Shown: one piece after another, positions 1 through 5,309 of the stretch
Layout: the number at the start of each line of letters is the position of its first letter
Numbering within the stretch: the stretch's first letter is position 1
Assembly (NCBI GenBank): GCA_938048505.1
Contig: CALIUX010000288.1
Coordinates: 1 to 7,102 of the forward strand
Direction: 5' to 3'
DNA length: 7,102 bases
Source: an uncultured Pseudomonadales bacterium
Lineage (GTDB): Bacteria; Pseudomonadota; Gammaproteobacteria; Pseudomonadales; Cellvibrionaceae
Made by a program: the position numbers and the translations under genes
Notes under the pieces: generated by a model
Databases searched by the model: none
Seen by the model: the letters and a program-made list of their open reading frames with translations, nothing else
Told to the model about the DNA's origin: nothing

Positions 1-1
1 G

Positions 2-1165
2 CGCCAAGCAGCACTGCGGCAAATACCGCGCAGCTATCTTTATTTTGGATTCACCACGCTTCTTGATTTATTCAGTAGCGATGAGCAAATAAACGAATGG
101 AACCAGCAGCCTATTGCACCCAAGGCGTATCATTGCTCGGGTGTGCCGATTCCAGGTGGCTACCCGTTAGCATGGCAACCTTCAGAAGGGCAGCTTTCGC
201 ACCCCGCTGCCACTTTTTACCTTTTTGATCCTCGCCAGGCGCTGTTGATGAAACAAACACCAGATAGCCAAAGCCATAAGACCCAGCCACTAGTAGCGGA
301 TATTGCTCGTACTAACGCTATATGCATTAAAGCTTTTTACGATAAGGGCTTTGGGTCACTTAAAAATTTACCGGTCCCTTCGGTTCCCATGATGCGCGAG
401 CTTGTCACTGAGGCACATAAAAAAAGTTTACCTGTTTATATTCATGGCACCTCAGTAGAGTCTCATGAATTTGCACTACAAACCGGCGCTGACTTGCTGG
501 TACATGGTATTTGGAACACCGGCCATTCAGATAACCCTACACAAGCAATACATCAAATAGCTAAAAAGACAGCCAATGCAGGCTTAGGGGTACACCCAAC
601 AATTCAAGTCCTTTTTGGCGAGCTTGAAATATTGAACTCAGCATTCTTTGATAATCCTCTACTCAAAAAAGTGATGCCTCCTTCACTCATAAAATGGTAT
701 CAATCAACCGAGGGGCAATGGTTTGCAGAGAAGTTAGCCAAAAACTTGGGAGCAATACCCAAAGCTAAGCGTTCTCTAGCCGCAAAGAAGGGCTACAACA
801 CTGCGCTTCAGACTGTGCAAACGCACTTACGGGCACTTCACAAAGCAAAAGCGGATCTGTATTTTGGCTCAGATACACCGAGCGGACCGCTTTACACTCA
901 ATTTCCAGGCTTTAACGGGCAAGAAGAAATCAGCCGTTGGGCAGAGCAAGATATTCCGCTTCTAGCTCTATTCCAAAGTTTGACCATTAAAAACGCAAAG
1001 CTGCTTAAGCTGTCACACAAGATTGGCAGCATCGAGATAGGCAAAACCGCAGACTTACTGATTCTTACAGAAAACCCGCTTGAGAGCGCATCGGCTTACG
1101 GCTCTATTGATTGGGTCATCTTAGGCGGGAAGGCAATAAAGCGTGAAGACTTAGCTGCCGATTAA
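2..1165 (+). CDS. Amidohydrolase family protein, 5'-truncated by window edge
   Basis: This is the C-terminal part of a metal-dependent hydrolase of the amidohydrolase superfamily (imidazolonepropionase-like branch); the substrate cannot be told from sequence. The frame is open from base 2 with no stop, so 387 residues are visible and the true start lies outside. A GTG at 143 is internal: coding sequence before it reads YLYFGFTTLLDLF, like the G-x-TT strand of these enzymes. Visible landmarks are a Lys in CIKAFYD (near 329, possible carbamylated ligand), a metal-type His in YIHGTS (443-445), a second in LVHGIW (503-505), the Asp of FGSDTP (872-874), and the closing GSIEIGKTADLLIL segment of the C-terminal beta-sandwich. 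The N-terminal HxH metal motif must lie upstream. The gene converges on the lipoprotein gene and shares TTAA with it at the stop. Family is confident; function is not. Confidence 0.88.
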   Translation, partial: RQAALRQIPRSYLYFGFTTLLDLFSSDEQINEWNQQPIAPKAYHCSGVPIPGGYPLAWQPSEGQLSHPAATFYLFDPRQALLMKQTPDSQSHKTQPLVADIARTNAICIKAFYDKGFGSLKNLPVPSVPMMRELVTEAHKKSLPVYIHGTSVESHEFALQTGADLLVHGIWNTGHSDNPTQAIHQIAKKTANAGLGVHPTIQVLFGELEILNSAFFDNPLLKKVMPPSLIKWYQSTEGQWFAEKLAKNLGAIPKAKRSLAAKKGYNTALQTVQTHLRALHKAKADLYFGSDTPSGPLYTQFPGFNGQEEISRWAEQDIPLLALFQSLTIKNAKLLKLSHKIGSIEIGKTADLLILTENPLESASAYGSIDWVILGGKAIKREDLAAD

Positions 1166-1566
1166 AGGCTAGTTACGCCACCGGTAATCAAGTACTGATC
1201 TGATGAGCATATAGGGCTATTATCGCCCACATATTTACTGGGCTCAGTCGAAAAATACCCTCCGAGCAACACTTTTTCTCCAACCTTTGCGACTGCTAAT
1301 TTGTCTTTGAAGAGATAATTAGCTCCATTTTTTTCACGCACTTCGTACCTAGGGCTTAAAATGAGAGGAGCTCCCATAGAGTTTAAACAACCATTCTTAA
1401 CAACTAGAGGGACCTCGAACCCCACATCAACAATAGTTATATTCGGGTCCATTAATGTCATCACTTTTATACTTGAAGGTGACGAAGTCTCATAATCAGG
1501 AAGTGAAGCACATGCCGACATTACAAATATCATAGATACTAAAATTGCTACTGAAATAAACTTCAT
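1162..1566 (-). CDS. Small predicted lipoprotein, function unknown
   Basis: This is a 134-residue protein with a typical lipoprotein signal: MK, a hydrophobic stretch (residues 4-16) and a lipobox-like MSAC with the lipidated Cys at 19. Residue +2 is Ala, not Asp, which by the usual Lol rule favours outer-membrane sorting. The mature part is about 115 residues, begins with a Ser/Pro-rich linker, looks beta-rich, and has two further cysteines (60 and 120) that could form a periplasmic disulfide. I do not recognise the family. The ATG at 1566 has a modest GAG ribosome site about 7 bases upstream, and the signal peptide begins right there, so the start is well supported. The gene stands alone, transcribed toward the amidohydrolase, with its stop overlapping that gene's stop. 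A 15-bp palindrome lies about 41 bp upstream of the ATG. Confidence 0.78.
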   Translation of the reverse strand: MKFISVAILVSMIFVMSACASLPDYETSSPSSIKVMTLMDPNITIVDVGFEVPLVVKNGCLNSMGAPLILSPRYEVREKNGANYLFKDKLAVAKVGEKVLLGGYFSTEPSKYVGDNSPICSSDQYLITGGVTSL

Positions 1567-1606
1567 TTTAATCTCAAAAAAATTCGGGTTACCGCTAAGT
1601 AACTCG

Positions 1607-1621
1607 ATACTAAATTAGTAT
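1607..1621. promoter_or_regulatory. 15-bp perfect palindrome upstream of the lipoprotein gene, possible operator
   Basis: ATACTAA-A-TTAGTAT reads the same on both strands around one central base. It lies 41 bp upstream of the lipoprotein ATG, in AT-rich DNA with several weak promoter-like hexamers (for example TTGATT about 16 bases before TAATTT on the minus strand). A dimeric repressor or activator site is possible, but chance palindromy in AT-rich DNA is an alternative. A shorter inverted repeat, GTTAC/GTAAC (1588-1603), lies between it and the gene. Confidence 0.35.
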
Positions 1622-1736
1622 TTATTATTTCAAAATCAATAACACATTAATGTTTCAATAAAATCGATAGGCATGTTAAGTAGCATCATCACCAGAACCT
1701 GCATAATGAACCCCATAAGCGGGAACCCTCCACAAG

Positions 1737-1764
1737 TATGCAGTAATGCTCGCTGGACTGCATA
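1737..1764. repeat. 8-bp inverted repeat with 12-base loop
   Basis: TATGCAGT (1737-1744) and ACTGCATA (1757-1764) are exact inverse complements. On the plus strand a run of six T follows about 7 bases after the stem, too far for a standard terminator. Role unknown; it is the only clear structure in the middle of this gap. Confidence 0.4.
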
Positions 1765-1880
1765 ACAATGTTTTTTGCCCACTCTCCACAACACACCCCA
1801 TTTTTTTACATAACACCGAGGTAAGGCATAATACAGAGCATGCAAGAATATTCTTTACATTATTCTCAAGAGATATAATC

Positions 1881-1907
1881 AAAAAAGCCCCTGTAAAACA
1901 GAGGCTT
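1881..1907 (-). terminator. Rho-independent terminator of ssb
   Basis: Read on the minus strand, GCCTCTG, a five-base loop (TTTTA) and CAGGGGC form a 7-bp stem with one G-U pair, extended by AA/TT, and run into TTTTTT. It starts 38 bp after the ssb stop codon, so it ends the transporter-ssb or ssb transcript. Confidence 0.85.
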
Positions 1908-1944
1908 AATGAATTTAATTTACAAAGATACTCTTAGGTAACGC

Positions 1945-2559
1945 CTAAAACGGAATATCATCATCAAATGAATCCATACTAGGCTTAGGTGCTGGTGCCG
2001 GCTGAGGCGGTGCACTTTGAGGCTGAGCCGGTGGCGCCTGTGGAGCAGGGTTTTGAGAATAGGCTGGCTGCTGAGGCGGTGCATTTTGTGGCGCTGGCTG
2101 GCCATACCCGCCTTGTTGCTGGGGCTGTTGTGACTGCTGAGCTGCGCCGTAGTTAGGTTGCGCAGGCTGATTATAGCCGCCGCCCATACCGCCACCCATT
2201 GGCGCGCCGCCAGCATTATCGCCACGGCTGCCTAGCATTTGCATTTCACTCGCCACAATTTCTGTGGTGTATTTGTCTTGTCCTTGTTGGTCCTGCCATT
2301 TGCGCGTGCGTAGCGCGCCTTCAATGTACACTTGGCTGCCCTTGCGCAAGTATTCGCCTGCCACTTCGGCTAAGCGATTAAAAAAGACAACACGATGCCA
2401 TTCAGTTCTGTCTTGTCGCTGACCGCTTTGCTTATCGGTCCAGCTATCAGTGGTTGCAATACTAATATTGGTAATCGCAGCACCTGCTTGAGAGTAACGG
2501 ACTTCGGGGTCTTGCCCGAGATTACCGACTAAAATAACTTTATTGATGCCCTTGGCCAC
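1945..2559 (-). CDS. ssb: Single-stranded DNA-binding protein SSB
   Basis: SSB binds single-stranded DNA as a homotetramer during replication, recombination and repair, and recruits partner enzymes through its C-terminal tip. The 204-residue protein opens with the OB fold (residues about 4-110): [26 protein letters not shown], and [19 protein letters not shown], with the DNA-stacking aromatics W40, W54, F60 and W88 in the expected places. A low-complexity Gly/Gln/Pro/Ala linker (about 112-193) follows, then the acidic tip SFDDDIPF that binds partner proteins. It is somewhat longer than E. coli SSB (178), the difference lying in the linker. The start is GTG at 2559: AGAGGA (2566-2571) sits 6 bases upstream and homology begins at [12 protein letters not shown]. 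It lies downstream of the transporter gene and ends at a clear terminator. Confidence 0.98.
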   Translation of the reverse strand: MAKGINKVILVGNLGQDPEVRYSQAGAAITNISIATTDSWTDKQSGQRQDRTEWHRVVFFNRLAEVAGEYLRKGSQVYIEGALRTRKWQDQQGQDKYTTEIVASEMQMLGSRGDNAGGAPMGGGMGGGYNQPAQPNYGAAQQSQQPQQQGGYGQPAPQNAPPQQPAYSQNPAPQAPPAQPQSAPPQPAPAPKPSMDSFDDDIPF

Positions 2560-2565
2560 AATGAA

Positions 2566-2571
2566 TCCTCT
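2566..2571 (-). promoter_or_regulatory. Ribosome binding site fixing the GTG start of ssb
   Basis: On the minus strand AGAGGA lies 6 bases before GTG at 2559. There is no in-frame ATG that would retain the conserved N-terminus, so this site decides the non-ATG start. Confidence 0.75.
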
Positions 2572-2600
2572 ATCTTTTCTCTAATTCGTTATCAGTCTTT

Positions 2601-2621
2601 AGCTTGTCTAAATTACAAGCT
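2601..2621 (-). repeat. Hairpin across the transporter stop codon
   Basis: AGCTTGT (2601-2607) and ACAAGCT (2615-2621) are a perfect 7-bp inverted repeat with a 7-base loop; the transporter stop codon (2613-2615) lies in the loop and first stem base. No T-run follows on either strand, so it is not a standard terminator. In a transporter-ssb transcript it could be a processing or stabilising element that lets ssb be expressed at a different level from the upstream gene. That role is inference. Confidence 0.45.
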
Positions 2622-3962
2622 CTGCAAATAATCATCTAAGTTTTGTTGGTTAAACGAATCATCAACCTTCAAATATAATAGCTGCTGTTCAGCAACCCAT
2701 GCGCACTCTACCACGCCGGCTACAGATGTCATCATGAGAGGGGTGGATACCGCTTTGTCTAGAGGGATAGAAAGCGACTTAAGGTAAGGTGGCGGTAACA
2801 TAAAGAGAGCAACCATAAACCATACGGCACAACACGCCGCAGCAAACCAGAAAACCTCTGCAACCCCTACAAATTCAACAAGATAGCCGCCAATAAACCC
2901 ACCCAATGATGCGCCCAAGAATTGGCAAGTTGAATACACGCCCATAGCGGTTCCTTTACTACCTGCTGGCGCCTGCTTGCTTAGCCAAGAAGGAAGCGTC
3001 GCTTCCAACAAGTTAAAGGCAGTAAAGAAGATAAAGACTGCACTCACCCACCAAGCAGAGAGGCCTTGTACAATCGCCAAAGCGACCAAGCTGGCGATCA
3101 GCAATGCAATCGCTAAGAGTAACACCCCTTTCACTTTACGCTTACGCTCAGCAACGTACATGAAAGGCACCATCGCCACAAAAGCCAGCAACATAACTGG
3201 TAAGTAATAGTGCCAATGCTTATCACTGTTGACGCCCGATGACTCCAGCACCAAAGGTGCGGCAACAAAGGTAGCAGTTAAAACGAGGTGCAATACAAAA
3301 ATGGCCAAATTGAGCCGTAGCAAGTGCACGTTCTTTAAAGCACGACCAAACAGTGCCGGAATAGCTAAGCCTTCAGACCCTTGGGAGCGATAGGCAGGAG
3401 GGTTGGGCACAATAGCCCACAGAATAATAATACCCAGCCCGGCTAAAGCCGTGGCAACCCAAAAGATCGCACTCAAGCCACCTAGTGCCGCCAGCATTGG
3501 CCCAACAAACATGGCAACTGCAAAAGATAAGCCAATAGAAGCACCAATAATTGCCATGGCGCGGGTTCGATTTTGCTCGCTGGTCAGGTCACCAACCAGC
3601 GCCAGAACGGCACTGGCAATAGCACCGGCACCTTGCAACGCTCGGCCAATCATCAAGCCCCAAACACTATCCGATAAAGCCGCAACCGCACTACCGATCA
3701 CAAATACCACCAGCCCAATAAAGATAACCGGCTTGCGCCCCCAAATATCAGAGAGTAATCCGAGCGGAATTTGGAAGACCGCCTGGGTAAGACCATAGAT
3801 GCCTAAAGCCGCCCCTAACAAGAAGGGCGTTTGGCCAATATAGTCTCTGCCATAGAGCATCATGACAGGGAAGACCATAAACAGGCCAAGCATGCGGAAA
3901 ACGTATAACAATGCGAGCGAACCAACAACACGCATTTCAGAAATAGGGTTAGCGCTGGACAC
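2613..3962 (-). CDS. Major facilitator superfamily transporter, YajR-like
   Basis: This is an inner-membrane secondary transporter, probably a proton-driven exporter; the substrate is unknown. It shows 12 hydrophobic segments in two halves (first near residues 11-33, last near 367-389), the MFS motif A GLLSDIWGRKP (68-78) between helices 2 and 3, and RALQGAGA (107-114) in helix 4. After helix 12 comes a soluble tail, VAGVVECAWVAEQQLLYLKVD, ending near residue 449. It matches the small ferredoxin-like YAM domain of E. coli YajR in position and in its YLKVD signature, and the total length is like YajR (about 454). A GTG at 3968 is in frame, but GGAG (3968-3971) overlaps it and lies 5 bases from the GTG at 3962, so I chose 3962. 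It lies 53 bp upstream of ssb, the order I recall from Pseudomonas. Confidence 0.92.
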   Translation of the reverse strand: MSSANPISEMRVVGSLALLYVFRMLGLFMVFPVMMLYGRDYIGQTPFLLGAALGIYGLTQAVFQIPLGLLSDIWGRKPVIFIGLVVFVIGSAVAALSDSVWGLMIGRALQGAGAIASAVLALVGDLTSEQNRTRAMAIIGASIGLSFAVAMFVGPMLAALGGLSAIFWVATALAGLGIIILWAIVPNPPAYRSQGSEGLAIPALFGRALKNVHLLRLNLAIFVLHLVLTATFVAAPLVLESSGVNSDKHWHYYLPVMLLAFVAMVPFMYVAERKRKVKGVLLLAIALLIASLVALAIVQGLSAWWVSAVFIFFTAFNLLEATLPSWLSKQAPAGSKGTAMGVYSTCQFLGASLGGFIGGYLVEFVGVAEVFWFAAACCAVWFMVALFMLPPPYLKSLSIPLDKAVSTPLMMTSVAGVVECAWVAEQQLLYLKVDDSFNQQNLDDYLQSL

Positions 3963-3967
3963 AAGCA

Positions 3968-3971
3968 CTCC
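3968..3971 (-). promoter_or_regulatory. Ribosome binding site choosing the GTG at 3962 for the transporter
   Basis: GGAG on the minus strand overlaps the first possible GTG (3966-3968) but is spaced 5 bases from the second (3960-3962). This favours the shorter protein by two residues. Confidence 0.5.
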
Positions 3972-3993
3972 AAGAGGATTCAGACGATGGGCG

Positions 3994-4022
3994 ATTCTAG
4001 CAGTGCGATGGACTTGCCTAAA
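3994..4022 (-). promoter_or_regulatory. Candidate promoter of the transporter-ssb pair
   Basis: On the minus strand TGCTAGAAT gives an extended -10 (TG-N-TAGAAT, hexamer at 3994-3999) with a weak -35, TTTAGG (4017-4022), 17 bases before it. The -10 is about 30 bp upstream of the transporter start. The -35 is poor, so this is a suggestion only. No LexA-type CTG-N10-CAG box is seen here. Confidence 0.35.
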
Positions 4023-4234
4023 GCCTCAAGCTGACATTTTGCGGCGAAGATACGGCCCAATTCGGGTAAAAAGAAGATTTAACATCATTATTCGCGACGA
4101 AGTCATCTTATTGGAAGCTAGTTACCCCCTTGCGTTTCGGTTACAATAAGTAGCACAGACAGGACTGAATCGGCCGACCGCCATTCGATTCGTAGTCAAC
4201 GCATTTGCGAGTACACCCAACCAAGGCTAATACT

Positions 4235-5011
4235 GTGACCATCAAAGACGTTAGTGTCAGCGACTTATCCCCTGCCGACACCTCTATCTCGACCCTATCA
4301 GTGCAAGGTGCAACATCACAACATGTTCCAACACTTAAAGCAGCCAACAGCACGGACGATACTATTAACATGATGGAGCCAAACGTGACCGTTGAAGGTA
4401 TCACCCTGTTTTCACCTGTGAACAACTTGCAGACAGGCTTGTTATCTAATTTGATTAGCCAACAAACAAAACTGCCCTGCACTGTTGAAACAGAGTATTC
4501 TCAGCAAATAACCCACACCACACTCGTCATTGTGGACTGCCAAGGCCGTAGCCTGACAGAACTACAAGAGCTGGTAAATGGCATTCAAAACCATACTTCT
4601 GAACTGCGTGCAGTGTTATTAAATGCCGAACAGCACAGTGAACACGAAGAGCTGCTCGACTGGCCATGCATTGTGGGCGTTTTCTTTGATGATACTGATC
4701 AAGATCAACTAACGCGTGGCCTGCAATCGCTTTTATCCGGTGAGTACTGGGTACCGCGCCGCTTACTGCATCACTTTCTACAGAAGAACCGACGCGCGCC
4801 TAATGCACAAAAACTTGAGATCAAGCTCACAAAACGTGAACGCCAAATACTCAAGCTCATTAAAGGCGGCGCAACGAATTCAGACATTGCTAAAGCGCTT
4901 GAAGTGAGCGAGCACACCGTAAAGAGTCACCTTTACAACGTGTATAAAAAAATTGGCGTACGCAACCGCTTAGAAGCAAACAACTGGGTTAGCGATATAG
5001 ACACCCTATAA
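4235..5011 (+). CDS. LuxR-family transcriptional regulator, CsgD/VpsT-like
   Basis: This DNA-binding regulator resembles CsgD, the master activator of curli and cellulose biofilm genes. Numbered from GTG 4235 (258 residues): a Ser/Thr-rich leader (1-46), a degenerate receiver-like domain (about 50-170), then a LuxR helix-turn-helix (about 198-248) with LTKRERQILKLI and SEHTVKSHLYNVYKKIGVRNR. DWPCIVGVF, RGLQSLLSGEYWVPRRLL and VLLNAEQ align with CsgD WPHINGVF, NGLQGVLRGECYFTQKLA and LLLNTPED. The Lys normally following in receivers is Asn, so phosphorylation is unlikely. WVPR (172-175) occupies the W[FLM][TS]R c-di-GMP site of VpsT. The start is uncertain: TTG 4205, GTG 4235 (AAGG 8 bases before) or ATG 4370/4373, where CsgD similarity begins. 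A TACAAT -10-like hexamer lies at 4142. It is divergent from the transporter and ends at its own terminator. Targets unknown. Confidence 0.85.
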   Translation: MTIKDVSVSDLSPADTSISTLSVQGATSQHVPTLKAANSTDDTINMMEPNVTVEGITLFSPVNNLQTGLLSNLISQQTKLPCTVETEYSQQITHTTLVIVDCQGRSLTELQELVNGIQNHTSELRAVLLNAEQHSEHEELLDWPCIVGVFFDDTDQDQLTRGLQSLLSGEYWVPRRLLHHFLQKNRRAPNAQKLEIKLTKRERQILKLIKGGATNSDIAKALEVSEHTVKSHLYNVYKKIGVRNRLEANNWVSDIDTL

Positions 5012-5026
5012 AAAAACAAAAATAAG

Positions 5027-5052
5027 ACGGCGCCTAGTGCGCCGTTTTTTTT
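5027..5052 (+). terminator. Rho-independent terminator of the LuxR-type regulator
   Basis: ACGGCGC (5027-5033), loop CTAGT and GCGCCGT (5039-5045) form a perfect 7-bp GC-rich stem followed by eight T. It begins 16 bp after the regulator stop, so the regulator is transcribed separately from uvrA. Confidence 0.93.
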
Positions 5053-5178
5053 GCCTCTTATAAAGCCTACTGATCAAGCATGCCTTTCAGATAAAATATG
5101 CTCAGTACAAGCCAACCGTTAGAATTATCTTTGTGCAATATCGCCACACTAAAAACGGCATTTTTTAACAAGGCAGTT

Positions 5179-5194
5179 CTGTATATTCATACAG
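5179..5194. promoter_or_regulatory. LexA (SOS) box of uvrA
   Basis: CTGTATATTCATACAG has the full gammaproteobacterial LexA pattern, CTG-N10-CAG with an alternating TA core, and differs only slightly from the ideal CTGTATATATATACAG. It lies 115 bp upstream of the uvrA start and just before a perfect TATAAT -10, so bound LexA would cover the -35 region. uvrA is a classic SOS gene, so context and motif agree. Confidence 0.9.
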
Positions 5195-5199
5195 TCATA

Positions 5200-5205
5200 T
5201 ATAAT
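5200..5205 (+). promoter_or_regulatory. -10 box of the predicted uvrA promoter
   Basis: TATAAT is a perfect sigma-70 -10 hexamer. At 17 bases spacing the -35 would be TTCTGT (5177-5182), a poor match overlapping the LexA box. Transcription would begin near 5212, leaving a leader of about 98 bases. Confidence 0.6.
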
Positions 5206-5246
5206 GGTTTAATAACCGTACAAATACTCTTGAAAACAATCTACTA

Positions 5247-5283
5247 CTATCAATCTATTGCTATCAATCTGTTACTATTGATA
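5247..5283 (+). repeat. Short direct and inverted repeats in the uvrA leader
   Basis: CTATCAATCT occurs twice (5247-5256 and 5261-5270), 14 bases apart. The second copy also forms an inverted repeat with ATTGATA (5277-5283): TATCAAT, 8-base loop, ATTGATA. The block lies about 27 bp before the start codon and inside the predicted untranslated leader. It could be an AT-rich hairpin or simply a local duplication. Confidence 0.4.
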
Positions 5284-5309
5284 CTTACTATTAATGGGCG
5301 CCAACGCTT

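Larger units (their letters stand above)
1567..1880. other. AT-rich intergenic stretch without a convincing gene
   Basis: This gap lies upstream of the lipoprotein gene (minus strand) and downstream of ssb (also minus strand). It should hold the lipoprotein promoter at its left end and borders the ssb terminator at its right end. Between them I see short overlapping open frames on both strands (about 60-70 codons) with no domain, no good ribosome site and unlikely composition (Cys- and Met-rich), plus one 8-bp inverted repeat. No tRNA cloverleaf, transposase fragment or repeat array is visible. It may be a decayed gene or insertion, which I cannot show. Confidence 0.6.

Noticed and set aside
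143..145. GTG as the start of the amidohydrolase
   Set aside because: The frame continues open to the left edge with family-like sequence, so this GTG is an internal valine.
1700..1850. Possible integron attC site or mobile-element end in the gap
   Set aside because: Repeated GCATAA words and an inverted repeat drew attention, but no GTTRRRY/RYYYAAC pair with correct spacing, no integrase and no target duplication were found.
1920..2225. 101-codon frame on the minus strand inside ssb
   Set aside because: Out-of-frame reading of the Gly/Gln/Pro linker of ssb; low-complexity His/Ser/Leu-rich translation and no ribosome site.
3403..3798. 131-codon plus-strand frame within the transporter gene
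   Set aside because: Antisense shadow of a hydrophobic coding region; Ala/Pro/Ile-rich with no domain.
4141..4482. 113-codon minus-strand frame overlapping the regulator
   Set aside because: Antisense to the regulator, whose CsgD similarity is clear; the opposite frame has no recognisable domain.
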